Notes: generated by a model from the letters alone, not told the origin. A stretch of 64,000 nt of DNA from Emticicia agri (GCF_004168285.1 NZ_SEWF01000002.1:62001-126000), one strand, 5' to 3'; counted from the stretch's first letter, positions 7,786-17,247 are shown. Numbers and translations are program-made.

Positions 7786-9693
7786 ATGATTATAAGACCG
7801 GAAAGACCCATAACAGATTGGCTACCACTCACTTTGAACGAAGTAGAGAAAAGAGGTTGGGACGAAGTAGATGTTGTACTCGTTTCAGGAGATGCCTATG
7901 TTGACCATCCTGCCTTTGGAACGGCTGTTATCGGGCGTATTATTGAGAGCGAAGGATTCAGAACCGCTATTATTGCACAGCCTAACTGGAGAGATGATTT
8001 GCGGGACTTTAAGAAATATGGTCGCCCGAAGTATTTCTTCGGGGTGACGGCTGGCTGTATGGATTCGATGGTGAATCATTATACAGCTAACAAGCGTTTA
8101 CGTTCGAATGACTCCTATACACCGGGTGGTGAAGCTGGGTATCGTCCTGATTATGCCACAACAGTTTATACCAAGATATTAAAAGAACTCTATCCTGATG
8201 TGCCTGTATTAATAGGAGGGATAGAGGCTTCATTAAGAAGGGTAACTCACTACGATTATTGGAAAGACCAATTGATGCCTTCAATCCTGGTAGACTCAGG
8301 GGCAGATTTATTGGTATATGGCATGGGTGAGCAGCCTTTGCGTGAGATACTGAAACTGGTGAAAAAAGGTGTACCGCTCAATACTATCAGGAATGTAAAT
8401 CAGGTAGCTTATTTACAAGATAGTTCAGAAGCGTTACCTGACGATAGAGGCTGGAATACAGTTGAATTGGCAAGCCATGAGGTCTGTCTGAAAGATAAAA
8501 TCAAATATGCTTCCAATTTCAAGATAGTAGAGGTAGAATCGAACAAGTGGCAGGCAAACCGTATTATTCAGAAAGTAGGTAATGAGACTTTGGTAATTAA
8601 TCCACCGTTCAAGATTATGGACGAAAAGGAAATCGACCAGTCGTTTGATTTGCCTTATACCCGGCTACCGCACCCCAAATACAAAAAACGTGGGCCGATT
8701 CCGGCTTACGAAATGATTAAGTTCTCGATAAACATGCACCGGGGCTGTTTTGGGGGATGTAGTTTCTGTACCATATCTGCCCATCAGGGCAAATTCATTG
8801 CTTCCAGAAGCGAAGAATCTATCCTGAAAGAAGTTGACCAGATTGTGCAACACCCTGAATTTAAAGGCTATATCTCTGATTTGGGTGGGCCATCGGCCAA
8901 TATGTATCGCATGAAAGGCAAAGATGAGTCTATCTGTGCCCGTTGTCAGGCACCAAGTTGTATTCATCCTGTTATCTGTTCAAACCTTGATACCTCGCAC
9001 AAGCCATTAACCAAAATCTATCAGAAAGTAGATGCACACCCCGAAGTGAAAAAAGCCTTTGTAGGGTCGGGTATCCGCTACGATTTATTGGTGGACGATT
9101 TCAATAAAAATAATCAGGACGGCAATCACGACGAATACATGGAGCAGTTGGTAACGCGCCACGTATCAGGTCGTTTGAAAGTTGCTCCTGAACATACCTC
9201 TGACGATACGTTGCGTGTAATGCGTAAGCCGTCTTTTAAGTATTTCAAGAAATTCAAACAGAAATATGATAAGATACAGGAGAAGCATGAGTTAAAACAA
9301 CCATTGATTCCTTATTTCATCTCCTCTCATCCGGGTTGTGAAGAGGCTGATATGGCAAATCTGGCCGCCGAAACCAAAGATTTAGGCTTCCAGTTAGAAC
9401 AGGTGCAGGATTTTACGCCTACGCCTATGACAGTAGCCGAAGTTATCTATTATTCGGGAGTACATCCTTATACTTTACAACCTATCAAAACAGCTAAAAC
9501 CAAAGAAGAAAAACTGGCACAAAACCGATTCTTTTTCTGGTATAAACCCGAGTTTAAAAGCTGGATTCGTAGTCGTTTGCATAAACTCAATCGAGCCGAT
9601 TTAGCTGACCGTTTGTTGTCTAATCCTAAAAAGAAAATACAAGGCAATGAAGTTGTAGGGGTGGTGAAGAATAAGAAGAAGAGGTTTAGGTAA
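7786..9693 (+). CDS. YgiQ-type (UPF0313) radical SAM protein
   Basis: 635 residues, the usual length of the YgiQ family. An N-terminal cobalamin-binding-like region is followed by a radical SAM core whose cluster ligands are visible as H-R-G-C-F-G-G-C-S-F-C (Cys321, Cys325, Cys328), the C-x3-C-x2-C motif that binds a 4Fe-4S cluster and S-adenosylmethionine. Other family marks are G-G-I-E-A-S-L-R-R and the C-terminal D-F-T-P-T-P-M-T motif. The reaction is not known for the family. It ends 2 bp from the convergent LytTR gene with no terminator between them. Confidence 0.92.
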   Translation: MIIRPERPITDWLPLTLNEVEKRGWDEVDVVLVSGDAYVDHPAFGTAVIGRIIESEGFRTAIIAQPNWRDDLRDFKKYGRPKYFFGVTAGCMDSMVNHYTANKRLRSNDSYTPGGEAGYRPDYATTVYTKILKELYPDVPVLIGGIEASLRRVTHYDYWKDQLMPSILVDSGADLLVYGMGEQPLREILKLVKKGVPLNTIRNVNQVAYLQDSSEALPDDRGWNTVELASHEVCLKDKIKYASNFKIVEVESNKWQANRIIQKVGNETLVINPPFKIMDEKEIDQSFDLPYTRLPHPKYKKRGPIPAYEMIKFSINMHRGCFGGCSFCTISAHQGKFIASRSEESILKEVDQIVQHPEFKGYISDLGGPSANMYRMKGKDESICARCQAPSCIHPVICSNLDTSHKPLTKIYQKVDAHPEVKKAFVGSGIRYDLLVDDFNKNNQDGNHDEYMEQLVTRHVSGRLKVAPEHTSDDTLRVMRKPSFKYFKKFKQKYDKIQEKHELKQPLIPYFISSHPGCEEADMANLAAETKDLGFQLEQVQDFTPTPMTVAEVIYYSGVHPYTLQPIKTAKTKEEKLAQNRFFFWYKPEFKSWIRSRLHKLNRADLADRLLSNPKKKIQGNEVVGVVKNKKKRFR

Positions 9694-9695
9694 TT

Positions 9696-10016
9696 TCAGG
9701 CAATACCATAAAATCTTTCCCATAAAACCTCTCTTTTACGTCGTGAAACTAAAACAGAGGTTTTATTTTTTAATACCACTTTATTTTCTTCGATGGTCTC
9801 AATCTGTTGCAGATTCACTAAAAAAGAACGATGCGTTCGGTAAAAGTAATTAGTTGCAATAAAGCGTTTTTCTAATTCGCCCAAAGTTGTCGCTACAAAA
9901 GCTTTTTTGCCATCTTCGAATACAATAAGCGTATAGTTAATATCAGCCAGCAGAAAGAGCACTTCTGCCGGATTTACTTTTTGACGGCCACCGATTGAGA
10001 TTAATTTAGTTTCCAT
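9696..10016 (-). CDS. Stand-alone LytTR DNA-binding protein
   Basis: 106 residues that form little more than one LytTR domain. The marks are the strand I-L-F-L-L-A-D-I-N-Y-T-type segment, then T-T-L-G-E-L-E-K-R and F-Y-R-T-H-R-S-F-L-V-N, followed by V-L-V-S-R-R-K-R-E. There is no receiver or membrane domain, so how it senses a signal is unknown. Small orphan LytTR regulators are common in Bacteroidota. It lies downstream and on the same strand as the large repeat-surface-protein gene, but a hairpin separates the two, so co-transcription is doubtful. Confidence 0.9.
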   Translation of the reverse strand: METKLISIGGRQKVNPAEVLFLLADINYTLIVFEDGKKAFVATTLGELEKRFIATNYFYRTHRSFLVNLQQIETIEENKVVLKNKTSVLVSRRKREVLWERFYGIA

Positions 10017-10059
10017 GATTATAAAAGGTTTTAAGCAAAGGTTAATTGAGATTTTGAAG

Positions 10060-10086
10060 AAACCCTCCTCACAAAGAAGAGGGTTT
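10060..10086 (-). terminator. Hairpin downstream of the S74 surface-protein gene
   Basis: AAACCCTC (10060-10067) pairs with GAGGGTTT (10079-10086), with an 11-nt loop, 43 bp beyond the stop of the minus-strand gene. Read on the minus strand the stem is followed by a T-rich stretch. Confidence 0.7.
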
Positions 10087-10128
10087 AGTAGCTTAAACCG
10101 AAAGTATTATGCAAAATGGGAATACATT

Positions 10129-13100
10129 TTATTTTTTATCTTCGCTTGTTGCTTCTTTGGTTTCTGATTTTTTTGATAGAGCCGCTTCAATACTTGCCAG
10201 ACGACTCTCAAAACCCTTATTGTCTGATTTCAATTGCGTATTTTCTTTTTGCAATTGTTCAATCATAGCTTGTTGTTCCTGCATGGCTTTAATCATCGGA
10301 GCCAAAAGGTCATTATAACGTACTGAGTAATATCCTTTGTCGTCTTTATGAAGTATGCCCAGGCCTTTTGCACCTGCTTTATTCAGGGTTGCTTCTAACT
10401 CCTGAGCAATTACCCCCATTTCTAAATCTTTATTGGTATTTCCAATTCTATGATAACTCACTGGGCGGAGGTCTTTAATAAAGTTAATCCCTAATGAAAC
10501 TGGGAGAATGTTTTCTTTCCAACGTTTGTCAGAAGTAACAGTCCAGGCAACCTGTACACCTGCATAAGTAACAGCAGCGTCACCCACTCTTACCTGATTA
10601 CTACCTGAAGCGCTTGGTGGTTGGGCATTATAGCCGATAAGGGTATTATTTGAACCGCCAGTCTGGAAATACCCTGCGGAATTTCCTACGAATGTATTAT
10701 TGTTACCAGAGGTAAGAAGTTCGCCGCTAATAGCACCTAAAGCTGTATTACCAGAGCCAACGGCTCTTGGTATTGCTCTTTGACCAACTGCTGTGCTTCC
10801 ATCTCCGGTGGTATTAGCTCTCAGCGCTTCATCGCCTAAAGCAGTATTCCAACTACCTGTGGTATTAGCTCTCATAGAGTTAAATCCTATTGAATTATTA
10901 TAGTTTGCCCCATCACTATTTACCAGTGATTCAAATCCTATAGCTGTATTTCTGGTACCAGTCTTGTTTGCTGATAGTGAAAGGCTTCCCACAGCAACAT
11001 TATAAGTTCCTGTAGAGTTATTGATTGCAGCCTGATGCCCGACTGCTGTATTATTTGTCCCGGAATTATTGGCATAAATAACACTTCCTCTTAATGCCTC
11101 ATTGCCAAGGGCTGTATTCCCTGTAATGCTACTTCCCGTGGCGTTCATCAACTGCATGGCTAACCTACCTATTGCAGTACTTCTATAACCTCCAACATTA
11201 CCACTTAATGCCTGATAGCCAATGGCCGTATTATCAATACCTGTTGTATTTAATTCTAAAGCCCCGTGCCCCATTGCTGAATTATATAAACCTGTAGTAT
11301 TGCCAGCCAGACTTGATCGGCCAAGAGCGGTATTCGAAGTTCCGGAAGTATTATTTTTCATAGATTCATTACCAATAGCTACATTGCCCGTACCTGTATT
11401 ATTTGCTGGAGTAGAACTACCTTTCAATGCACTATATCCAATAGCAATATTGTAACTATTACCGCCTGCACCTGTATTATCAGCATAGTACATGGCCTCC
11501 TGCCCGATAGCAATGCTTCCACTCTTGGTATTATTACTATATAAAGCATCATGTCCTATCGAAATGTTTTCGTTACCTGTTGTATTCTGATACAGACTGC
11601 CTATACCAAAAGCTGAATTAGCAGTTCCTGAGGTATTCGACAACATACTTCCTTGTCCAAAAGTTGAGTTGTAACTCCCTGTGGTATTACTTTCCAGACT
11701 TGCATAACCATAAGCTGTATTAAGTATCCCAGTAGTATTACTCACCATCGATTCATGACCTATAGCAGTATTTCCAATTCCGGTATTATCAGCAGCAACA
11801 CTACTGCCTCTTAAGGCTCTATATCCAATGCCTATATTAAAAGTGCTAGCTTCTGTCGACGTATTATCAGCATAGTACATTGCTTCTTCACCAATGGCAA
11901 TACTTCCACTTTTAGCATTGTTCGAGTATAAGGCATCATGTCCAATAGCGACATTTGAATTTCCGGTTGTATTACCTAATAAACCACCGTTTCCGACAGC
12001 TGTATTATTATTACCGGTAGTATTATTGATTAAGTTACCTTGTCCGAATGCAGCATTATTACTCCCTGTGGTATTAGATTGCAAGCTTGCATAACCATAA
12101 GCGGCATTCAATTGTCCGGTTGTATTTTCCAACATCGACTCAAAACCAGTAGCTGTGTTGCCTACACCTGTGTTATTGGCGGCAGTAGTGCTGCCTCTTA
12201 GCGCTTTATATCCGATACCAATATTATAGCTATTCGCTGCTGTTGTAGTGTTATCAGCATAATACATGGCCTGGTCACCAATGGCAATACTTGTACTTTT
12301 AGCTTTGTTAGAGTACAAAGCATCATGACCGATAGCCACGTTGAAACTACCCGTAGTATTGCCCAATAAGCTTCCATTTCCAAAAGCTGAGTTGCCAATA
12401 CCAGTAGTATTACTGATTAAGTTGCCTTGCCCGAAAGCGGAGTTACTGGTACCTGTTGTATTCGAAGACAAACTCGCATACCCATAAGCGGAATTAAACT
12501 GTCCGGTTGTATTATTTAGCATCGATTCAAAACCTGTAGCGGTATTGCCTGTGCCCGTATTGTTGGCAGCAGTGGCACTACCCCTTAAAGCTCTGTATCC
12601 GATACCGATATTAAAACTATTACCGGCGGTTTCAGTATTGTCAGCATAATACATTGCTTCATCGCCAATCGCAATGCTTGTACTTTTGGCTTTGTTCGAA
12701 TACAAGGCATCATGCCCTATAGCGACGTTGAAATTTCCTGTGGTATTATTAAGCGCACTGCCATTTCCAAAAGCAGAGTTACTGCCTCCAGTCGTATTGT
12801 AGAGTAAATTCCCTTGGCCAAAAGCAGCATTCCCACTTCCGGTGGTGTTAGACTGCAAACTGGCATATCCAAAAGAAGCATTGAATTGTCCGCTTGTATT
12901 ACTCGTTAATGCCTGATGTCCGACTGCCGTATTACCAGTACCTGTATTATTAGCAGGGGTTGTGCTGCCTCTTAAAGACTCAAACCCGACGGCCGTATTA
13001 AAGCCATCACCTGCGGCTGCATTGTCATCAGCATAGTACATAGAGTAATAGCCTATAGCGGTATTTCTTGATTTGCCTACACTACTGAACAATGCATATG

Positions 13101-13440
13101 CTCCCAAACCGGTATTAAAACTCCCGATACTATTTGTTCGTAATGCAGCAAGACCCATAGCCGTATTGGCATTTCCGGTAGTAGTAAAGTAGAGCGACGA
13201 CATCCCCATTGCGGTGTTATACATACCTGAGGTGAGCAAAGTAAACGGATAATAACCAAATGCTGTATTACTGGGGTCTTTTGTAGGTGATCCTCCTGGG
13301 GCAGCAGTTCTTCCGGTTGTAACACCCTTAGGTGTAATTGTGATGTTACCATCATTGGGATCGGTAACAAACATCTGGGCAAAAGTCTGAGCAGTCATTA
13401 AGCCTATCACTAAAGAGAGGATAAATTTTTTCATGGTCAA
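10129..13440 (-). CDS. Large secreted repeat protein with YadA-head-like repeats and C-terminal S74 (endosialidase-type) chaperone domain
   Basis: 1103 residues. A signal peptide (KKFILSLVIGLMTAQTFAQ) is followed by many degenerate repeats of the type N-T-T-G-x-x-N-x-A-x-G-x-x-x-L, like the left-handed beta-roll heads of trimeric adhesins. Superimposed is an exact 129-residue unit. From Ser970 (S-D-K-R-W-K-E-N-I) to the end is an intramolecular chaperone domain of the S74/endosialidase class, including D-L-R-P-V-S-Y and E-M-G-V-I-A-Q-E-L-E motifs, then a coiled-coil tail (about 1050-1085). In phage tailspikes such domains trimerise the fibre and cut themselves off before the Ser. Here a trimeric surface fibre that releases a 134-residue chaperone is likely. 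The gene is divergent from a lectin-like membrane protein. Confidence 0.88.
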   Translation of the reverse strand: MTMKKFILSLVIGLMTAQTFAQMFVTDPNDGNITITPKGVTTGRTAAPGGSPTKDPSNTAFGYYPFTLLTSGMYNTAMGMSSLYFTTTGNANTAMGLAALRTNSIGSFNTGLGAYALFSSVGKSRNTAIGYYSMYYADDNAAAGDGFNTAVGFESLRGSTTPANNTGTGNTAVGHQALTSNTSGQFNASFGYASLQSNTTGSGNAAFGQGNLLYNTTGGSNSAFGNGSALNNTTGNFNVAIGHDALYSNKAKSTSIAIGDEAMYYADNTETAGNSFNIGIGYRALRGSATAANNTGTGNTATGFESMLNNTTGQFNSAYGYASLSSNTTGTSNSAFGQGNLISNTTGIGNSAFGNGSLLGNTTGSFNVAIGHDALYSNKAKSTSIAIGDQAMYYADNTTTAANSYNIGIGYKALRGSTTAANNTGVGNTATGFESMLENTTGQLNAAYGYASLQSNTTGSNNAAFGQGNLINNTTGNNNTAVGNGGLLGNTTGNSNVAIGHDALYSNNAKSGSIAIGEEAMYYADNTSTEASTFNIGIGYRALRGSSVAADNTGIGNTAIGHESMVSNTTGILNTAYGYASLESNTTGSYNSTFGQGSMLSNTSGTANSAFGIGSLYQNTTGNENISIGHDALYSNNTKSGSIAIGQEAMYYADNTGAGGNSYNIAIGYSALKGSSTPANNTGTGNVAIGNESMKNNTSGTSNTALGRSSLAGNTTGLYNSAMGHGALELNTTGIDNTAIGYQALSGNVGGYRSTAIGRLAMQLMNATGSSITGNTALGNEALRGSVIYANNSGTNNTAVGHQAAINNSTGTYNVAVGSLSLSANKTGTRNTAIGFESLVNSDGANYNNSIGFNSMRANTTGSWNTALGDEALRANTTGDGSTAVGQRAIPRAVGSGNTALGAISGELLTSGNNNTFVGNSAGYFQTGGSNNTLIGYNAQPPSASGSNQVRVGDAAVTYAGVQVAWTVTSDKRWKENILPVSLGINFIKDLRPVSYHRIGNTNKDLEMGVIAQELEATLNKAGAKGLGILHKDDKGYYSVRYNDLLAPMIKAMQEQQAMIEQLQKENTQLKSDNKGFESRLASIEAALSKKSETKEATSEDKK
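11483..13034 (-). repeat. Four exact-length 387-bp (129-codon) repeats inside the surface protein gene
   Basis: The same GCATA(A/G)TACAT box (encoding M-Y-Y-A-D) begins at 13031, 12644, 12257, 11870 and 11483 on the + strand, exactly 387 bp apart each time. The intervening units have diverged in sequence but contain no indels. A further partial unit lies on each side. Confidence 0.9.
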
Positions 13441-13513
13441 TGCTTGGGTTTAATTGAAACTAGAATGTGAATCTCGGATTTCAAATTTGTTATTTAATGG
13501 TGGTAAATCTTTG

Positions 13514-13562
13514 GCAAAATATATTTTGCTAATAAAGTTTTTTTGCAAAACATTTTGCAAAA
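13514..13562. promoter_or_regulatory. Cluster of GCAAAA/TTTTGC palindromes in a divergent promoter region
   Basis: A perfect 16-bp palindrome (13514-13529, GCAAAATA/TATTTTGC) is followed by two copies of the 10-bp palindrome TTTTGCAAAA at 13541-13550 and 13553-13562. All three share the GCAAAA half-site and lie between the divergent starts at 13440 and 13607, as expected for a shared regulator-binding region. The binding protein is unknown. Confidence 0.5.
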
Positions 13563-13606
13563 GAGTATTTTTATAAAACTTATTCCATGAAAAGGCCTAT
13601 TAGATA

Positions 13607-15148
13607 ATGCTACTCAAAGACAGAGTATATCTGTACGAATTACGCGAGCAATTTCTACAGAAAATTGTAGATGACTGGGATGTAAAATGGGAGGGTGATT
13701 TTGAAGAATTTGTTAGTTTTGATACCCTCAAAAGTAAAAATGCCTTTTTAGAATCGCTCTTGGCTGATATAGAAGAAAACCTGCATCAGCAACTGAATGG
13801 CGAAGCAAAAAAATACTTATTCAGTAAAGATTTCCTCCGAAGATTCATTTTTGAATACGGAGGCAAAGAAGTTCGTATTCAGATGCATTCTCGTACAGGC
13901 ATTGCATTATATTTAGGTTATACCAACTGGGAGGATTTTCTTGAAAAAAATAAAGAAATTGATAAACAGCCCGTTAGTATCAATTACATAAATGTCAACG
14001 AATCTCTACTGCCTGCCCTTAGTAAGACCCAGCTTATGCAATTAAACAACGAGCCATTTGCTACTTTTCAGGAAGTAAAGCCTGATTCTAAAAAAAATCT
14101 GTTCAGGGTTTTATATAGTATCTTAGCACTCATATTGATTGGAACTGGTGGCTATTTCTTGTTAAATTGGTGGATTACCCGACCTTTTTCTGCAGACGAA
14201 CTCAAAGATGTGCAATTTAAAGTCATCAAAACTGTGGGGCAATATCCGCAGGCTGTACGTATCGCCTACGATTTAGGTACCATAAACAGAGTAAAAAACG
14301 TGGAAGTAGAATTAGGTGTAGGGCGGATCATCTCTAACAAGAGTGTGATTAGCTACATAACAAAAAGCGACAAACTTCGTGACACTATTTCGCAAACCTA
14401 TTTTTATCCGGGCATTTACCGGTTAAAACTAATTGTCAATGGCAGAATAATAAAAGAATTGAATCATATTGTTTATTCACGTCCGAATCAATGGGCATCG
14501 TGGGCATTTGGCGTAGCTTATGAAAAAAACTGGATAACGAATATCAGTACTGTTAATGATTACATAAAAAATGGGGTTTTGCATTTCGACCCCAAAAACA
14601 TGCCTGATGAAATAAAAGATAACGATAAAGATTACAGCCAGTCAGTACATGCGCTTACACAACCTTTCGGTATAAATTCAGACAGTCTTACATTTGAGGC
14701 AAGCATGAAAAACCCTGAAAGCGAGGGGGGGGAAGGCTGCTACAATATGGAAGTGATTATTATGGATAAAAACTTTAATCTTTTTTTAGTCGGATTTACC
14801 ACAGTTGGTTGTACAGATTTTGCCAAGCTGACGGCAGGAGGAAATGTTTTCAGGAGAACCACTCCGCATGAAGGCAAAGATTATGATTTACATGAATTTG
14901 GCGTAAATCAGGATAAGTGGAATAAGTTTAAAGTACAGGTCAAAGGCAATATTTTAACAATTTTCATCAACGAAAAACAGGTTTTTAAAAATACTTTTAA
15001 ATTTAAAGAGACTCCGGCAGAAGTAGCAGATATACGTTTTACTTTTAATGGCACAGGCTCTATTGATTGGGTAAAGTTATCTGATTCTTACACGGGAAAA
15101 TATGTCTATCAGACTGATTTTGATGAAGACGAGAATCCCGAAAAATAG
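13607..15148 (+). CDS. Single-pass membrane protein with C-terminal lectin/ConA-like domain, function unknown
   Basis: 513 residues. The first ~165 residues are soluble, charged and mostly helical. One transmembrane helix follows (about 167-189, L-Y-S-I-L-A-L-I-L-I-G-T-G-G-Y-F-L-L), so the N-terminal part is likely cytoplasmic. Outside are a PKD/Ig-like stretch (about 205-290) and a C-terminal beta-rich domain (about 315-500) with W-N-K-F-K-V-Q-V-K-G-N and G-S-I-D-W-V-K-L-S-D motifs, resembling concanavalin-like or 3-keto-disaccharide-hydrolase folds. This could be a sensor coupling an external ligand to a cytoplasmic domain. It is divergent from the S74 surface-protein gene and shares its palindrome-rich promoter region. 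Confidence 0.7.
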   Translation: MLLKDRVYLYELREQFLQKIVDDWDVKWEGDFEEFVSFDTLKSKNAFLESLLADIEENLHQQLNGEAKKYLFSKDFLRRFIFEYGGKEVRIQMHSRTGIALYLGYTNWEDFLEKNKEIDKQPVSINYINVNESLLPALSKTQLMQLNNEPFATFQEVKPDSKKNLFRVLYSILALILIGTGGYFLLNWWITRPFSADELKDVQFKVIKTVGQYPQAVRIAYDLGTINRVKNVEVELGVGRIISNKSVISYITKSDKLRDTISQTYFYPGIYRLKLIVNGRIIKELNHIVYSRPNQWASWAFGVAYEKNWITNISTVNDYIKNGVLHFDPKNMPDEIKDNDKDYSQSVHALTQPFGINSDSLTFEASMKNPESEGGEGCYNMEVIIMDKNFNLFLVGFTTVGCTDFAKLTAGGNVFRRTTPHEGKDYDLHEFGVNQDKWNKFKVQVKGNILTIFINEKQVFKNTFKFKETPAEVADIRFTFNGTGSIDWVKLSDSYTGKYVYQTDFDEDENPEK

Positions 15149-15207
15149 TCTATCTGCTTTAATTATTTTTATCCAGAAAACTTCATCTAATATCTAAATT
15201 CCTCAGA

Positions 15208-16482
15208 ATGATTAACGAATTATATCAAAAAGCTTTTGAACTTGACCAGAAAGATGAATTAGCCCCATTCAGAGAGGAATTTGTCAACGAACCCCATACT
15301 ATTTATCTCGATGGTAATTCTTTAGGGAAACTACCCAAAAAAACGATTGAACAAACCAACAATTTAGTAGCCAACCAATGGGGTAAAGGACTGATACGCA
15401 GTTGGAACGACCATTGGATAGACCTGCCACAAAAAACAGCCGCTAAAATTGCTGAAATAGTAGGCGCACAGCCCGACGAAATATTTGTAGGAGACTCTAC
15501 TTCCCTCAATCTATACAAATTAGCTTTTGCCGCTTTACATCTGAATCAGCAAAAAAAGAAAATCATTTCCGATAACCTCAATTTTCCGACTGATTTGTAC
15601 ATTTTACAGGGATTGATTCACCAGCAATTCAAAGATCACTCACTAAGTATCATAGAAAGTCAGAATGGGATTACCGTTTCAGAAAAACAATTTGAAGAAA
15701 CAATAGATAACCATACGGCTTTAGTGGTATTAAGCCATGTGGTTTTTAAAAGTGCTTTTATGTATGACATGGCACAAATCAATGCCTTAGCCCACCAGAA
15801 AGATGCGTTGGTTATCTGGGATTTAAGCCATTCGGTGGGTGCCGTTCCCATCAATCTGAATGAGTCCGAGGCTGATATGGCCGTGGGGTGTACTTATAAA
15901 TACCTCAATGGCGGGCCTGGTGCACCTGCGTTTCTATATGTTCGCCGGGACTTACAAAAACAATTGCAAAGCCCTGTCTGGGCGTGGTTCAGCCATCAGG
16001 CACCTTTTGATTTCAGTCTTGATTATCAGCCCAAAGATTCTATTCAGCGTTTTGCCGTAGGTACGCCGTCTGTTTTATCTTTAGCTGCCATAGAAGCAGG
16101 TCTTGATATTACTATAGAGACAGGCATAGACCGCTTGCGAGCCAAGAGCCAGCAACAAACCGAATTTTTGATTGAATTAATACAGCAGCTATTAGTGCCA
16201 ATAGGCTTTAGTATCGCTTCCCCATTAGATGTCAATCAAAGAGGCTCACATATTTCTATCCGTCACCCTGAAGGTTATCGCATCAGTCAGGCCATGATTA
16301 AGCCCAATGATGGTTCAAAAATCATTATCCCCGATTTCCGTCCACCAGATAATATCAGATTAGGTATTGCACCCTTGTATAATACTTTCACTGAATTGGT
16401 GGATAGCGTAGAGCGGATATGGAAAATTGTAACAGAAGAGCAATTTAAGAGTTATAGTAATGAAAGAACTGTTGTAACTTAG
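15208..16482 (+). CDS. kynU: Kynureninase
   Basis: 424 residues, normal length for the family. It cleaves L-kynurenine to anthranilate and alanine, or 3-hydroxykynurenine to 3-hydroxyanthranilate, with pyridoxal phosphate. Visible marks are the N-terminal I-Y-L-D-G-N-S-L-G (residues 32-40), R-S-W-N-D-H-W, the cofactor-contacting D205/H208 in W-D-L-S-H-S-V-G, and the Schiff-base lysine K231 in C-T-Y-K-Y-L-N-G-G-P-G. No other tryptophan-catabolism gene is in the window. The stop codon TAG overlaps the first bases of a MITE-like element, so the present C-terminus may have been reset by insertion. Confidence 0.93.
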   Translation: MINELYQKAFELDQKDELAPFREEFVNEPHTIYLDGNSLGKLPKKTIEQTNNLVANQWGKGLIRSWNDHWIDLPQKTAAKIAEIVGAQPDEIFVGDSTSLNLYKLAFAALHLNQQKKKIISDNLNFPTDLYILQGLIHQQFKDHSLSIIESQNGITVSEKQFEETIDNHTALVVLSHVVFKSAFMYDMAQINALAHQKDALVIWDLSHSVGAVPINLNESEADMAVGCTYKYLNGGPGAPAFLYVRRDLQKQLQSPVWAWFSHQAPFDFSLDYQPKDSIQRFAVGTPSVLSLAAIEAGLDITIETGIDRLRAKSQQQTEFLIELIQQLLVPIGFSIASPLDVNQRGSHISIRHPEGYRISQAMIKPNDGSKIIIPDFRPPDNIRLGIAPLYNTFTELVDSVERIWKIVTEEQFKSYSNERTVVT

Positions 16483-16644
16483 AGTATGTTTAAACTTTAT
16501 GATTCGACCTTCGAAGCCATCTTTTCTGGCTATACTGCGTTGCATTTTTTCGATGTAGCTGCTGGCTACATCTGCAAAATGGCGCCTTGTCTATATAGAA
16601 AATCTGTGCTTTTCGGTCAGAATAACAAAATTTAAGCATACTCT
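16481..16644. repeat. 164-bp MITE-like element B with 18-bp terminal inverted repeats
   Basis: The left end (16481-16498) and right end (16627-16644) are inverted repeats with two mismatches in 18 bp. Inside is an 8-bp perfect stem (16552-16559 with 16565-16572) extended by CATTTT/AAAATG pairing. There is no reading frame of note. Similar short elements occur widely in Bacteroidota, by recollection only. Confidence 0.7.
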
Positions 16645-16666
16645 TAATTCAAGTATTCACACAAAT

Positions 16667-17176
16667 ATGCAAAAAACAAATAAATTCAAATCTAAAATAG
16701 CCTTTCTGGCTTACTATCAGATAGCAGGCGGTACCGTCGGTATTCTGCTTTTAATCTGGCTCATAGCATCTACATTTCCTGTACAGGGTATGAGTATTCT
16801 GTTGTATTTATTGATGGCGGTTTTCTTTGGTTTATCTATCTGTAGTGGCTGGTTACTAATCGAAAAGAGAATTGAGGCAGGACTGACACTTTCAAAAATC
16901 AATCAAATCTTACAGATATTTGGACTCGCCTTTGGAGGTTTTGCTTTTGAATATGTAGCAGGAGTAGCAGTATTTATAGGAATTAATTTAGAAGATAGCG
17001 CCAGTTTTATGTTTAATTTCTCATTCTCTAAACTTGAATTATATGTTAATAGCAGTAAAGATTTTGCTAAAGTCGAAGTCAATCTGATAGCTATTTATCT
17101 GGTTTATTTGATTATAAAATTGCAGAATGCTATAGCTTCTGATAGAAGATTAGGTGTTTCAGAGGAAGATGCATAA
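16667..17176 (+). CDS. Predicted four-helix membrane protein, unknown function
   Basis: 169 residues. Four hydrophobic segments are visible (about 13-33, 38-62, 80-105 and 138-152), with short loops and a charged C-terminus. I do not recognise a family. It starts right after MITE-like element B and is followed by a strong terminator, so it is probably transcribed alone. Confidence 0.6.
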   Translation: MQKTNKFKSKIAFLAYYQIAGGTVGILLLIWLIASTFPVQGMSILLYLLMAVFFGLSICSGWLLIEKRIEAGLTLSKINQILQIFGLAFGGFAFEYVAGVAVFIGINLEDSASFMFNFSFSKLELYVNSSKDFAKVEVNLIAIYLVYLIIKLQNAIASDRRLGVSEEDA

Positions 17177-17215
17177 TAGGTCTGAAAAAATATAAGCTAA
17201 CCAAAAAGGTTGACG

Positions 17216-17247
17216 AAGTCCTGATTTCTAAAAGTCAGGACTTTTTT
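17216..17247 (+). terminator. Rho-independent terminator after the four-helix membrane protein
   Basis: AAGTCCTGA (17216-17224) pairs perfectly with TCAGGACTT (17235-17243), with a 10-nt loop, followed by a run of T to 17247. Confidence 0.88.

Noticed and set aside
11222-12094. Plus-strand ORFs opposite the S74 surface-protein gene
   Set aside because: They repeat with the 387-bp period of the opposite strand and have low-complexity Leu/Pro/Val translations; shadows of the repeats.
11483-13034. Regularly spaced repeats as a CRISPR array
   Set aside because: The period is 387 bp, the repeats are in-frame coding sequence and no cas gene is present.
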